Assembly (NCBI RefSeq): GCF_900323885.1
Contig: NZ_OOHJ01000036.1
Coordinates: 88,288 to 152,287 of the forward strand
DNA: 64,000 bases
Reading direction: 5' to 3'
Origin: [Actinomadura] parvosata subsp. kistnae
GTDB taxonomy: Bacteria; Actinomycetota; Actinomycetes; Streptosporangiales; Streptosporangiaceae
In this document: in pieces, positions 46,745 to 56,221 of the stretch
Numbering within the stretch: the first letter of the stretch is position 1
Layout of the letters: each line of letters begins with the position of its first letter
The notes under the pieces: generated by a model
Told to the model about the DNA's origin: nothing
The model's input: only the letters and a program-made list of their open reading frames with translations
Database searches by the model: none
Program-made: the position numbers and the translations under genes

Positions 46745-47602
46745 TCAGGCGCTGACGGCGCGCAGCGCGCCGGGGTGGCGGCCGGTGAGGCGGTCGAGGG
46801 CGGCGGCCGTGGCGGGGTCGGCGGGCAGGTAGACGAGGATGCGCTGGTCGTCGCCCAGCAGGTCGAGCGGCTCCCTGGCCAGCCGCAGCTCGCCGGCCCC
46901 CGGATGCGCCATGCGCTGCACGGGCGCCATGCGGGGCGGCCCGGTGGAGGCGGCCATGCGCGCGGTGAACGCCTCGCCCGCCGCGAACGCGAGCACGTCG
47001 ACCAGCTCCCCCGCCCACGGGTCGTCGGGCCCGGCCTCGTACTTGAGCGCGGCGGCCTGCTCGTCGGCCGCTTTGTCCCAGTCGGGGAAGGCGATCCTGG
47101 CGCGGACGTCGGTGAAGACGTAGCGGGTCAGGTTGGGCGTCTCGTCGTCGAGCAGACCGATGGGGCCGAAGAGCCGCTCGAAGCCGGTGGTGCGGGCGAT
47201 CACCTCGCCCAGCCGGTTGAACAGCGCGGCGGGCGCCGGCTCCAGCCGTTCGAGCAGGGCGTGCACGGCCGGGCGTACGACGCGGGCGGGCGCCTGCGAG
47301 GCGGCCGGGCACAGCGCGACGCCGCCGCTGGTCACCTTGGCGAGGTGGCGCAGGTGCATGCGCTCGTCGGGCGTCAGGCGCAGGGCGTCGGCCAGCGACA
47401 CGAGCACCTGCACGGACGGGTTGCGGTCGCGGCCCTGCTCCAGCCTGGTCAGGTATTCGACGCTCACCCCCGCCACCGTGGCCAGCTCGGAGCGGCGCAG
47501 CCCCGGTGTGCGCCGCCGGCCGCCGCCGGGCAGGCCGACGTCGGCGGGCTTGAGTGCCTCACGGCGCGAGCGCAGGTAGGCGCCCAGCTCGTTCTCGCTC
47601 AC
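46745..47602 (-). CDS. XRE-family transcriptional regulator with MmyB-like ligand-binding domain
   Basis: A 285-residue regulator. The helix-turn-helix is at the N-terminus (LRRSELATVAGVSVEYLTRLEQGRDRNPS), followed by an MmyB-like domain (FNRLGEVIARTTGFERLFG, PDWDKAADEQAAALKYEAG). It is divergent from the flavin reductase/aldo-keto reductase pair, with 103 bp between, the usual layout for a regulator of such redox genes. Confidence 0.9.
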   Translation of the reverse strand: MSENELGAYLRSRREALKPADVGLPGGGRRRTPGLRRSELATVAGVSVEYLTRLEQGRDRNPSVQVLVSLADALRLTPDERMHLRHLAKVTSGGVALCPAASQAPARVVRPAVHALLERLEPAPAALFNRLGEVIARTTGFERLFGPIGLLDDETPNLTRYVFTDVRARIAFPDWDKAADEQAAALKYEAGPDDPWAGELVDVLAFAAGEAFTARMAASTGPPRMAPVQRMAHPGAGELRLAREPLDLLGDDQRILVYLPADPATAAALDRLTGRHPGALRAVSA

Positions 47603-47705
47603 GGCCCCGAGTCTACGGACAGGCGGGCGCGGTTATCGTGGCCCTGCCGGGGCCAGTCTGGGCACGGCCTTTCTCGGCGGGCGGCGGTTCGGCAGGCTGA
47701 CGGCC

Positions 47706-48305
47706 ATGACGAAGATGAAGTTGGCGGTGATCTCGGGCAGCCTCCGTGAGGGACGTTACGGGCCGGGCATCGCGCGATGGTTCAGCGAGCAGGCGAGCAC
47801 GCACGGGTTGTTCGACCTGGATGTCATCGACCCGGCCGACACGCCCCTGCCCGCGGCGCTGCCGCTCTCGCCGATGGAGCTGGCCGACGTGTCCGGACGG
47901 CCGGAGGAGCTGCGGCGCCTGGCGGATCGGCTGGAGCGGGCCGACGCGTTCGCGGTGGTGACGCCCGAGTACAACCACAGTTTCCCCGCCGCGCTCAAGC
48001 ACCTCATCGACTGGCACCTGACGCAGTGGCAGGCCAAGCCCGTGGCGCTGATCTCCTACGGCGGGCAGGGCGGCGGGATCCGCGCGGCCGAGCACCTGCG
48101 GCAGGTGTTCGGCGAGCTGCACGCGGTGCCGATCCGCAACTGGATCAGCTTCGACCAGCACTGGACCCGCTTCGACACCGACGGCCGGCTCATCCGCGAC
48201 GTGGAGGGCGCCGAGGCCGCCGCCAAGGCCCTGCTCGACCAGCTCGGCTGGTGGAGCACCGCGCTGTGCCGGGCCCGGCTCGCCGTCCCCTACCAGGCGG
48301 CATGA
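47706..48305 (+). CDS. NADPH-dependent FMN reductase family protein
   Basis: A 199-residue flavodoxin-like quinone or flavin reductase. The phosphate-binding loop is SGSLREGRYGPGIARW, and the flavin-contact motif is TPEYNHSFPAALKHLIDW. It ends in an ATGA overlap with the aldo/keto reductase gene, so the two act from one message, and it is divergent from an XRE regulator that probably controls both. Confidence 0.9.
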   Translation: MTKMKLAVISGSLREGRYGPGIARWFSEQASTHGLFDLDVIDPADTPLPAALPLSPMELADVSGRPEELRRLADRLERADAFAVVTPEYNHSFPAALKHLIDWHLTQWQAKPVALISYGGQGGGIRAAEHLRQVFGELHAVPIRNWISFDQHWTRFDTDGRLIRDVEGAEAAAKALLDQLGWWSTALCRARLAVPYQAA

Positions 48306-49297
48306 TGCGGTACAGGCTGCTGGGCCGGACCGGCCTGAGGGTGTCGGAGCTGTTCCTCGGCGCGATGACCTACCGCGAGGCCACGCCGGAGGTGCGGCGC
48401 GTGTTCGACCTGTACGCCGAGTCCGGCGGCAACGTCGTGGACACCGCCTCCATGTACGGCGACAGCGAGGACGTCGTCGGCGAGCTGCTCCAGGGCCGCC
48501 GCGACCGCTTCGTGCTGGCCACCAAGTACACGCCCACCCGCGACCGCACCGACCTCAACGCGGCCGGCAACCACCGCAAGAACCTCGTCCTGTCGCTGGA
48601 GCGGAGCCTGCGGCGGCTGCGTACCGACTACATCGACCTGCTCTGGGTGCACGTGTGGGACCGGCACACCCCGATCGAGGAGACGATGCGGGCGCTGGAC
48701 GACGTGGTCCGGTCGGGGAAGGTGCTGTACGTGGGCATCTCGGACGCGCCGGCGTGGGTGGTGAGCCGGGCCGACACGCTGGCGGAGTGGCGGGGGTGGA
48801 CGCCGTTCGCCGGCTTGCAGGTGCCGTACAGCCTGCTGCGGCGCGACATCGAGCGGGAGCTGCTGCCGATGGCGCGGGCCCTCGGCATCAGCGTGGCGGC
48901 GTGGGGGGTGCTCGCCCACGGCGTCCTGTCCGGCCGGTACGCCGCCCCCGGCGCTCCCGCCGGGCGCGTGTCGCCCGAGTCGATCAGCGAGCGGGACCGG
49001 GCCGGGGTGCGCGTCGTGCTGGAGGTGGCGGGCGAGCTGGGCGTGACGGCCGCGCAGCTCGCGATCGCGTGGGCGCTGCGGCGCGGCGTGCATCCCATCC
49101 TCGGGACGAGCGGCGCCGAGCAGCTCAAGGACGACCTGGGCGCCTGCGACCTGGCCCGGGAGCTGCCGGAGGAGGCGATGCGGCGGCTGGAGTCGGCCGT
49201 GGAGTTCGACCTGGGTTTCCCGGGCGACTTCGTCGGCGCGGCGGACCGCAGCCCGGACATCTACGGCGACGCCCTCCCCCTCCTCGACGGCCGCTGA
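48302..49297 (+). CDS. Aldo/keto reductase
   Basis: A 331-residue NADPH-dependent TIM-barrel reductase. The catalytic tetrad is visible: Asp and Tyr in VVDTASMYGDSE, Lys in VLATKYTP and His in LLWVHVWD. The NADPH-binding end is HPILGTSGAEQLKDDLGA. Translation starts at ATG 48302 inside the reductase stop (ATGA). Substrate unknown; probably a carbonyl detoxification or metabolite reductase. Confidence 0.9.
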   Translation: MMRYRLLGRTGLRVSELFLGAMTYREATPEVRRVFDLYAESGGNVVDTASMYGDSEDVVGELLQGRRDRFVLATKYTPTRDRTDLNAAGNHRKNLVLSLERSLRRLRTDYIDLLWVHVWDRHTPIEETMRALDDVVRSGKVLYVGISDAPAWVVSRADTLAEWRGWTPFAGLQVPYSLLRRDIERELLPMARALGISVAAWGVLAHGVLSGRYAAPGAPAGRVSPESISERDRAGVRVVLEVAGELGVTAAQLAIAWALRRGVHPILGTSGAEQLKDDLGACDLARELPEEAMRRLESAVEFDLGFPGDFVGAADRSPDIYGDALPLLDGR

Positions 49298-49364
49298 CCC
49301 CGCCGGCGCTCACCGGGGGCCGCCCGACCGGTCGCACTCAAGGTGGCAGCGCGGCGGGCGGCGG

Positions 49365-50365
49365 TCAGCAGAGGGCCATGGCCGTCTGCCAGAGGCCGGG
49401 GAGGGCGGCGAGGACGCGGTCGCCGCGGCGGCGCCGGTCGGTGAACGTCTGCGCGCCCAGGTCCTCCAGCAGCTCGTGGAACTCCTCCTCGTACCGCACG
49501 GGCACCCCGGCCGCCGCCTGCTTGGCCAGGCAGCGGGTGTACGTGGCCACCAGCCAGAACACGGCCTCCCGGTGCAGGCCCTGCTCGATGAGCTCCATGG
49601 TGCCGTCGATGGCGACCGGCCGGGCGGCGGCGGAGATGTCGGAGTCGAACCGGTAGCCGGGCGCCCGTACGGCGGCGGCCGCGTCGAACGCCTTGGCCAG
49701 CGCCGCCAGGTGGCGCCGTACCCGGGCGGCGTCGAGGTCGGCGCAGCCGAGCAGGTCGAGCAGGCTCTCGTGGAAGTCGAGCCGCCCGTGCTCGGCGAGC
49801 AGGTCGCGCACGGCCGCGTACCGGCGGCGGACCGTGGGGTTGCGCAGCCCGGCCACCAGCAGCACGTGCGCGGTCACCCCCGTGCCGAACAGCCAGCCGC
49901 TGACCTGGTCGGGCAGCGGCGCGCTCTCGTCCATGCCGTTGATCCAGCCGCGCACCCGGTCCATGGCGTTGGTGCAGCGGGCGAGGATCCAGGGGCGTTC
50001 GGCGAAGTCGCGGGAGACGATCCGCTGCAGCTCGGTGAGCCGCCCGGACGGGTCGGCCAGCACGCACGGCAGGTGGAAGCTGCCCGCCAGGTGGTAGTCG
50101 CTCAGCACCTCGTGCGGGGAGCCGGGCGGGGTGGTGGTGGAGACCTCCAGCAACACCCCTTTGTACGGAAATTTCCCGACGTGGTGGATGCGGGCGGCCG
50201 TCTCCTCGACCACCATGACGTCCACGTCGGACGTCGGCGGCAGCTCCTCACCCGGGTCGGCCACAACGCCGACCCGGTCAGGAACGCCCCGCCGAACCCG
50301 GGCAGCCCGGCGCCCTCTTCCCGCACCCACTCCTGTGCGATCTGCCTGGCCTGCTCAATCCGCAT
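49365..50365 (-). CDS. Nucleotidyltransferase-fold protein, split by an apparent frameshift
   Basis: The N-terminus (MRIEQARQIAQEWVREEGAG, then GGAFLTGSALW) is in one frame and the rest, beginning DPGEELPPTSDVDVMVVEE, in another. Joined, they give the GS...DxD signature of the polymerase-beta-like nucleotidyltransferase fold. The join is at about 50262-50280, and one missing base would restore it. The C-terminal part is helical (VRRRYAAVRDLLAEHGRLDFHE). ATG 50365 has GGAGGA 5 bases upstream and overlaps the CopC-like gene by 11 bp. Related proteins include aminoglycoside nucleotidyltransferases, but no resistance role can be claimed. Confidence 0.65.
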
Positions 50366-50972
50366 CCACTTCCTCCCGATCGGGCCTCCGGCGCGAGCTC
50401 CTGAACAGCACGAACCCGCCCAGCACCACCAGCACGGCCAGCCCGGCCCAGATCCAGCCGGGCACCCCGGCCGGCTCCGAGGCCGACTGCGCGCCCGCTG
50501 CCGAAGGCTGGGCCGCCCCCGTGGCGGGGGCCGCGCTGGACGGCGCTACGGACGCCTCACCCGTGGGTGAGGCCGACGCCGAAGATGATCCTTTCACGCT
50601 GAAGGGAATTTCGCCCTCAATGGGATGTCCGTCGGAGGAAACGACACGCCAGGCGATCGCGTACGAGCCGGGCGCGAGCGGCTGGGGCACGTCGGCGGTC
50701 ACGAGCGGCCCGTCCAGTCGTGGCTCGCCGAGCGCGACCTCCTTCCCGGCCGCGTCGTGCAGGACGACGAACGGGAACTTGACGCTCGCGCTGTACTCCA
50801 GCTCGATCTTCTCGACGGAGGAGACCTCCGCGTCCTTGGCGGGCGAGCTGCGCTTGAGCGAGTCGTGGGCATAGGCGGGCGAAGCGGGCAGAGCGAGCAG
50901 CAGGGCGAGAAGAAACAGCAGGGCGGGCACGGCTGTGGCGCTCTTGGCGCCCTGGCGTAGCGAGGTCGTCAT
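50355..50972 (-). CDS. CopC-domain copper-resistance-like protein
   Basis: A 205-residue exported protein: signal peptide (ATAVPALLFLLALLLALPASPAYA), then a CopC-type immunoglobulin-like domain starting directly with HDSLKRSSPAKDAEV, where the mature N-terminal His is the usual copper ligand. The domain continues through VVLHDAAGKEVALGEPR and VVSSDGHPIEGEIPFSV. A Ser/Ala/Pro-rich linker and a C-terminal membrane anchor (GWIWAGLAVLVVLGGFVLF) with a basic tail follow. ATG 50972 has GGAGA 6 bases upstream. Likely role: copper binding at the cell surface. Confidence 0.88.
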   Translation of the reverse strand: MTTSLRQGAKSATAVPALLFLLALLLALPASPAYAHDSLKRSSPAKDAEVSSVEKIELEYSASVKFPFVVLHDAAGKEVALGEPRLDGPLVTADVPQPLAPGSYAIAWRVVSSDGHPIEGEIPFSVKGSSSASASPTGEASVAPSSAAPATGAAQPSAAGAQSASEPAGVPGWIWAGLAVLVVLGGFVLFRSSRRRPDREEVDAD

Positions 50973-51098
50973 GACAGGTCTCCAGAATGATCTTCCGGAC
51001 GACCGGGCCCGAGGCGCCGGGCGTCCGGACACAGGCAAGGGCGAAGGCGGCGGCGTCGCCGCACGTGGTGACGCCGGGCCGAAGAGTGCGGAGGGGCG

Positions 51099-51758
51099 TC
51101 AGTGACGCGCCGCCGCGGGCGGCCCTCGCCTGGTGATCGCGCCGGAGACCGTCCGGCCGGCGGGGATGCCGGGGCAGGGGGTGAACGGGCGCCACCGGAG
51201 CGGCGGCGCCCCGGCCCCTTCTTCGACGGGCGCGGTGACGAGCAGCCGTACGACCGGGCGCGGCGCCCCGTACAGGCGGATCATCAGCCACAACGCGCTC
51301 TCGCCGCGATGCAGCCACCACGCCGTCAGCCCCGCCACCACGAGGTGGACGAGCACCATGCCGGGGGCGGGATGACCGTGGCCCGGCTCGGCGGCGGGGC
51401 CGGGCGCGAGCCGTTCGAAGAGCTGGTGGAGCACCATCTGGGTGCTGACGGTGGCGGTCAGGACGGCGGCGAGGCCGCGTTCGCGCCCGTCGATCAGGTA
51501 CGCCAGCCCGAGCGCGGCCAGCACCCCGGCCAGGCAGACCTCGAAAGGCACCGGCCCGCCGCCGGCCAGCGCGTGCCCGCCCGCCGACACGGCGCCGCAG
51601 ACCGTCGCGAACACGACGGCCCGCCACAACCGCAGCACCGCGGACGCCGCCGGAACCCGCGACCGCCCGAAAAGCCGCCCGGCGAGCCGCCCAAGAAGCG
51701 GCCCGGAAGGCGGCCCCCAGGGGCGCGCGATGATCGGCGGGATGGACACAGCCGACAT
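51099..51758 (-). CDS. Integral membrane protein next to the CopC-like gene
   Basis: A 219-residue protein with four or five hydrophobic segments (AVVFATVCGAVSAGGHALAG, VCLAGVLAALGLAYLI, AVLTATVSTQMVLHQLFE, GMVLVHLVVAGLTAWWLHRGE). His residues recur at the ends of the spans (GGHAL, LHQLF, GHGHPAPG, LVHLV, WWLHRGE), a pattern that could bind metal. The gene lies 126 bp upstream of the CopC-like gene on the same strand. I do not recognise a named family; a copper-related partner is an inference from context and the His pattern. Confidence 0.75.
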   Translation of the reverse strand: MSAVSIPPIIARPWGPPSGPLLGRLAGRLFGRSRVPAASAVLRLWRAVVFATVCGAVSAGGHALAGGGPVPFEVCLAGVLAALGLAYLIDGRERGLAAVLTATVSTQMVLHQLFERLAPGPAAEPGHGHPAPGMVLVHLVVAGLTAWWLHRGESALWLMIRLYGAPRPVVRLLVTAPVEEGAGAPPLRWRPFTPCPGIPAGRTVSGAITRRGPPAAARH

Positions 51759-51820
51759 CTTTTCACAAGGTTCCTGACCCGCTGAGGTTCGGAACGCGCG
51801 TGTGAGGGCAGCGGACTTCG

Positions 51821-52111
51821 ATGGACATCGCCACGAGCGCCGGTCAGGACCTGGAGAACGCGGTCCGCCGGGAGCTGATGGACGCGGGCTTCACCGTCGA
51901 GCCGTCGCTGATGTCCGCCGATGGCGGGCTCGGAGTCTGGCACGACCCCACGCGTGGGGTGGTCGTCACCTGGGGTACCTCGGCCGACCAGCTCGTCCGG
52001 CACGCGACCATCCGCTCAGCGGTCCTGCTCGCGTTGCGGACGGTCCTGGTCGAGGCGGGCCATCAGGTCAGGGAGGACTTCAACGGGCTGGAGCTGGTCG
52101 TCACGTCCTGA
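51821..52111 (+). CDS. Small conserved hypothetical protein (96 aa)
   Basis: I do not recognise the family. The protein is soluble with an alternating helix-strand pattern (DLENAVRRELMDAGFTVEP, GVWHDPTRGVVVTWGTS, AVLLALRTVLVEAGHQV, FNGLELVV). It begins at ATG 51821. Its last 11 bases overlap the convergent desaturase gene. Nearby functions give no clue. Confidence 0.65.
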   Translation: MDIATSAGQDLENAVRRELMDAGFTVEPSLMSADGGLGVWHDPTRGVVVTWGTSADQLVRHATIRSAVLLALRTVLVEAGHQVREDFNGLELVVTS

Positions 52112-53138
52112 CCTCGCGCAGCGGCCGGCCCACCTCGTGCAGGTGGCGCAGCGCCTGCCCCCATGATTCCAGCAGCCCGCACTCGACGTAGCCGATGCCG
52201 AGCGAGGCGCAGTAGTCGCGCACGATGGGCTGGGCCTTGCGCAGGTTGGCGGTGGGCATGCTGGGGAACAGGTGGTGCTCGATCTGGAAGTTCAGGCCGC
52301 CGAGGGCGGTGTTGACCAGGCGCCCGCCGCGCACGTTGCGGGAGGTGAGCACCTGCTTGCGCAGGAAGTCCAGCTCGTCCTCGGCGGTGAGGACGGGCAT
52401 GCCCTTGTGGTTGGGCGCGAACGTGCAGCCGAGGTAGACGCCGTAGCACGCCTGGTGGACGGCGAGGAACAGCAGCGCCTTGGGCAGGGGCAGCACCAGG
52501 AGCACCGCCCCCAGGTAGGCCAGCACGTGGGCCGACAGCAGCGCCGCTTCGGTGCCGCGGCTCTTGAGCGACTTCCTGCGCAGGGCACGGAAGCTCGACA
52601 CCTTCAGGTTCACGCCTTCGAGCGTGAGCAGGGGGAAGAACAGGAACGCCTGCCAGCGGCCGATGAACCGGGGCAGCCCTTCGCTGGCCTCGGCCTGCCG
52701 GCGCGACCAGATGAGGATGTCGGGCGCGACGTCGGGGTCGTGCTCCTCGTGGTTGGGGTTGGCGTGGTGGCGGGTGTGCTTGTCCATCCACCAGCCGTAG
52801 CTGAGCCCGACGGCGAGGTTGCCGGCGACCAGCCCGGCGATCCTGCTGACCCGCCGGGAGCGGGAGATCTGCCCGTGCGCGAGGTCGTGGGCCAGGAGGG
52901 TGACCTGGGCGAAGGCGATCGCCATCAGGACGGCGAGGCCGAGCTGCCACCAGGAGTCGCCGAGCGCGGCGAAGGCCGCCCACGTGCCCGCGAACAGGGC
53001 GGCCACCAGGCTGATCCGCAGCGCGTAGTAGCCGGGGCGCTTGTCGAGCAGCCCGGCTTCCGCGATGCGCCGCGAGAGGCGCGCGAAGTCGCTGCCTCGT
53101 CGCGGCGGGGCCGGGTGGGAGGTCTCTGCCACAGTCAC
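52101..53138 (-). CDS. Membrane fatty-acid desaturase (acyl-lipid/acyl-CoA type)
   Basis: A 345-residue integral membrane diiron enzyme that introduces a double bond into an acyl chain. The three His boxes are present: HDLAH (about 85), HTRHH with following HEEHD (about 120-130), and QIEHHLFP (about 285). Hydrophobic spans lie between them. Length and boxes fit the DesA3/linoleoyl-CoA desaturase group. It ends a run of minus-strand redox genes, 227 bp after the FAD monooxygenase gene. It may belong to that cluster (making an unsaturated acyl moiety) or act independently on membrane lipids. Confidence 0.92.
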   Translation of the reverse strand: MTVAETSHPAPPRRGSDFARLSRRIAEAGLLDKRPGYYALRISLVAALFAGTWAAFAALGDSWWQLGLAVLMAIAFAQVTLLAHDLAHGQISRSRRVSRIAGLVAGNLAVGLSYGWWMDKHTRHHANPNHEEHDPDVAPDILIWSRRQAEASEGLPRFIGRWQAFLFFPLLTLEGVNLKVSSFRALRRKSLKSRGTEAALLSAHVLAYLGAVLLVLPLPKALLFLAVHQACYGVYLGCTFAPNHKGMPVLTAEDELDFLRKQVLTSRNVRGGRLVNTALGGLNFQIEHHLFPSMPTANLRKAQPIVRDYCASLGIGYVECGLLESWGQALRHLHEVGRPLREVRT

Positions 53139-53231
53139 GTCGTTCGTCTCCGATGCCGAGGAGTGGATGATCGCTCCTCAGCATCGCGAGAGAGGGTGGC
53201 CTGGCGGACCCCCGCTGTCACCCGTCCTGAA

Positions 53232-53249
53232 GGTAGGGCGAGCCCTACC
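53232..53249. promoter_or_regulatory. Perfect 7-bp stem-loop between the monooxygenase and desaturase genes
   Basis: GGTAGGG and CCCTACC surround a 4-base loop in the 227-bp spacer (53139-53365). As a hairpin it could end the monooxygenase message; as a palindrome it could be an operator for the desaturase, about 95 bp upstream of its start. Confidence 0.45.
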
Positions 53250-53365
53250 ATCGAGCGCCTCGGGACGCCCCCGCCGCCTGGGATCGGGCCGGCCCATCGC
53301 ACTCAGCGTGGCACTGGACGACGACTCTCACCTGGTGGGGAATGGCGGGCGGCGGGGACGCCGGC

Positions 53366-54529
53366 TCAGGCGCGCTGCAGGGCGGGCGGCTCCTCCGGCA
53401 CCTGCTCCGATACCTGCTCCGGTACTGCGGCCGTCCCGTGGACGTGCAGGTCCGGGCGGAAGGCCGCCAGGTACGCCTCCCGGTCGCGGAAGGTCGAGGC
53501 CAGCGCGTCGCCGTAGTCGATGAGCTGCCGGTGGGCGTGCCTGCGCGGCTCGTAGCGGGCGTGCAGCAGCCGGTCGAGCAGCTCCGGGTCGTCCCCGGCC
53601 GCGCAGATGACGTCCGCGAGGATCTCGGCGTCGTGCAGCGTGTAGCTCATCCCCATGCCGGTCATGGGGTGGCAGGCGAACGCGGCCGAGCCGAGCAGGG
53701 CGGCGTTGCCCTTGTGGTACGCCGCCACCCGCAAGGCCGATACCTTGATCCGCTGCCAGGTGGCGGGCTGCAGGAAGTTGAACGCGTCCGAGCTGTCGGT
53801 CACGAACTTCTTCAGCTCGTCGAGCAGGGCCGGGATGCCGTCCTGGAAGATCTCCTTGTCGTCCTCGGGCGGCAGGCCGACGAACACGCGGGCCTGGTCC
53901 CTGTTGATCGGATAGAGGTAGGTGAGCCAGCCCTCGGAGCTGAAGTAGAGCCGGTTGAGCTGGGCGACGCTGGCACTGAGCGGCACGGTCGCCACCCGCA
54001 TGAGCAACCGCTCGTACGGCATCGTCATCTGCTCGATGCCCAGCGCCTGGCGCACGGCCGACTTGGTGCCGTCGGCGCCGATCACCGCCCCGGCCCGCAA
54101 CCTCCTTCCGTCACCGAGCACCAGCTCCTCCACCGCGCCCTCGCCGACCGCGATGTCCGCGATGCCGGCGTCGAACCAGAACTCGACGCCCTCCATCGCG
54201 CAGGAGGTGTAGATGAGCTCGACCAGCTCCCGGTACGGGCGGATGAGGAACCCGCCGTCGGGGAACCGGCATTCCTGGATGGGGTCGCCATCGTGGTAGT
54301 AGCGGATGGTGTCGCGTCGCAGGCCATGGCGTTCGACGAGGTCGGCGAGCCCGTGCCGGGCCAGCACCCGCAAGCCGGGGGGCTTGAGGAAGTCGGCGCC
54401 CGCGCTCGGGACGGAGGGTCCCTGCTCGATGACGACGACGTGCCGGCCGCGGCGACCCAGCAGTAAGGCCAGGAAGCAGCCGCCGAGTCCGGCGCCGACG
54501 ATGGCTACGTCGCACGATGTGGTTGCCAT
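53366..54529 (-). CDS. FAD-dependent monooxygenase (aromatic hydroxylase-like)
   Basis: A 387-residue flavoprotein. The dinucleotide fold is VAIVGAGLGGCFLALLLGRRG, with Glu at the end of the second strand (VVVIEQG). The DG motif is AGAVIGADGTKSAVRQALG. The third FAD motif, normally GDAAHP, reads GSAAFACHPMTGMGM, so the conserved Asp is Ser here; this may alter flavin-ribityl binding. Substrates of relatives are aromatic or polyketide rings. It starts 26 bp after the MFS transporter gene and belongs to the same minus-strand unit. Confidence 0.88.
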   Translation of the reverse strand: MATTSCDVAIVGAGLGGCFLALLLGRRGRHVVVIEQGPSVPSAGADFLKPPGLRVLARHGLADLVERHGLRRDTIRYYHDGDPIQECRFPDGGFLIRPYRELVELIYTSCAMEGVEFWFDAGIADIAVGEGAVEELVLGDGRRLRAGAVIGADGTKSAVRQALGIEQMTMPYERLLMRVATVPLSASVAQLNRLYFSSEGWLTYLYPINRDQARVFVGLPPEDDKEIFQDGIPALLDELKKFVTDSSDAFNFLQPATWQRIKVSALRVAAYHKGNAALLGSAAFACHPMTGMGMSYTLHDAEILADVICAAGDDPELLDRLLHARYEPRRHAHRQLIDYGDALASTFRDREAYLAAFRPDLHVHGTAAVPEQVSEQVPEEPPALQRA

Positions 54530-54555
54530 GACGAGAGCCCTTTCGAATGGTTGAA

Positions 54556-56148
54556 CTAGTGCGTATGCCCGCGCGTGCCGGCGAGGGGGCCGGGTTCGGC
54601 CGTCCGCGGCCGCGGGACCGGGTCCTTATAGGGGTCTGCGGGGGGTGTGCGGGTCTCGACTGGCAGCAGCGCGTCGGCCTCGGCCGCCACGGTGGCGAGG
54701 GTCATGCGCAGCTCGAGCAGCAGCCGGCGCGGCACCTTGATCATGACGTCACCCGGGTCCGGCCGCAACCGGGTGATCTTGGTCAGGGCCAGCGCCCCGA
54801 TGAGCACGGAGATGGCCACGCACAGGGCGAGGGCGCCCGCCAGGCCGGCGAAGGGGCCGGTCATGAACGGGTGGTCGATCACGACGGACACGACCGCGAC
54901 GCCGACGGCCCCGCCGACCATGCGGGCCATGGTGGCCGCGCCGACGGCGGAGGCGTACTGGTGGGGGCGGGCGGCCAGGGTGGTGGCGACGGAGGTGCCG
55001 GGCGCGAGCGCGCCGACCCCCATGCCGACCACGACGCTGGCGACCAGGCCCCACACGGTCGGGCCCGCCTGCGTCAGCACGATCACGCAGGCGCCCCCGC
55101 ACAGCAGCGAGCCGGCGTAGATGAGACCGTACGCGCCGACCCGCTTGACGACCTTTCCGGCCAGGAAGCTCGTCACGACGACGGCCACCGACGTGGGGGT
55201 CAGCCACATGGCCACTTCGAGCATGGGGTAGCCGAGGTGCAGCAGGTACAGCGGCTGCACGGTGAGCAGCCCGTACGACAGCGCGCCGAAGCCCCAGGTC
55301 GCCAGCCAGCCCCAGACGAACCGGGGCCGCCGCCACAGGGCCAGGTCGATCGCGGGCAGCCGGTGGTGCCTGGCCTGCGCGAGCGCGCCGCCGAGCAGGG
55401 CCAGCGCGGCCAGCGCCAGCCACACCACGTCCAGGCCCCAGGCCATGGCCTTGGAGATGGCCAGGACCACGACGGCGATGCCGGCGGCCAGCAGCCAGGC
55501 GCCGAGCACGTCGGGCACGCCCTTGGCGCCGGCCCGCCGGCCCGGCGGCAGCCAGGCGCAGGCGACCAGCAGCGCGACGCCGATGACGACGTCCGGCACG
55601 AACAGCGCCCGCCAGCCGACGGTGGCGGCCAGCCAGCCGCCGCCGGCCTGCATGAGCAGGCAGCCGAGGCCGGAGGCGGAGCTCCACAGCGCGATCGCGC
55701 CGCGGCGCTGCGACTCCGGCAGCTCGCCGAGCAGCAGCCCGAGGCTGGCCGGGATCATCGCCGCGGCCCCGGCGCCCTGGACGGCCCGCGCCGCCAGCAC
55801 GTACGACCAGGGCTCCACGGTCACGGTGGCGATCCCGCCCAGCACGAACACCACGAGCCCGACGGCCAGCACGCGGCGGCGGCCGAACAGGTCGGCCCAG
55901 CGGCCGGCGGTGGCCAGCAGGGCCGCGATCGGGATGAACGCCGCGCTGGTCAGCCAGACCAGGTCACCCAGGGGCATGCCGGCGCCGGCGGGCGCGTACC
56001 GCAGCACTCCCACTGCCAGGGTGGTGGCCGTGGTGTCGGCCATCACCGTCAACATGACACCCGCACCGACCAGGCGCAGCATCACGCCGTGTCGCCGGCC
56101 GGCGCCGGTCGTGCCCGTCCCCGTGACGGCCGCTGGTGACGAACGCAC
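54556..56148 (-). CDS. MFS transporter, 14-TMS DHA2 type
   Basis: A 530-residue drug:H+ antiporter-like exporter with about 14 spans. The family's loop-2 motif is GRWADLFGRRRVLAVG. The spans include VLAARAVQGAGAAAMIPASLGLLLG (motif C-like region). The C-terminal tail is cytoplasmic and Pro/Arg-rich. GGAGGACAC precedes the GTG start. It lies between two flavoenzyme genes and is the natural export or self-protection function of this cluster. Confidence 0.92.
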   Translation of the reverse strand: MRSSPAAVTGTGTTGAGRRHGVMLRLVGAGVMLTVMADTTATTLAVGVLRYAPAGAGMPLGDLVWLTSAAFIPIAALLATAGRWADLFGRRRVLAVGLVVFVLGGIATVTVEPWSYVLAARAVQGAGAAAMIPASLGLLLGELPESQRRGAIALWSSASGLGCLLMQAGGGWLAATVGWRALFVPDVVIGVALLVACAWLPPGRRAGAKGVPDVLGAWLLAAGIAVVVLAISKAMAWGLDVVWLALAALALLGGALAQARHHRLPAIDLALWRRPRFVWGWLATWGFGALSYGLLTVQPLYLLHLGYPMLEVAMWLTPTSVAVVVTSFLAGKVVKRVGAYGLIYAGSLLCGGACVIVLTQAGPTVWGLVASVVVGMGVGALAPGTSVATTLAARPHQYASAVGAATMARMVGGAVGVAVVSVVIDHPFMTGPFAGLAGALALCVAISVLIGALALTKITRLRPDPGDVMIKVPRRLLLELRMTLATVAAEADALLPVETRTPPADPYKDPVPRPRTAEPGPLAGTRGHTH

Positions 56149-56221
56149 GTGTCCTCCTATGGGTGTTCCCGCCTCGCGTGCCCTCCGGCGGGCGCGCAGG
56201 GGCGGAGCTGACGTGTCGGGG

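Noticed and set aside
49365..50365. Aminoglycoside-resistance nucleotidyltransferase
   Set aside because: Only the general GS...DxD fold signature is visible, and the gene is frameshifted, so no specific resistance function can be supported.
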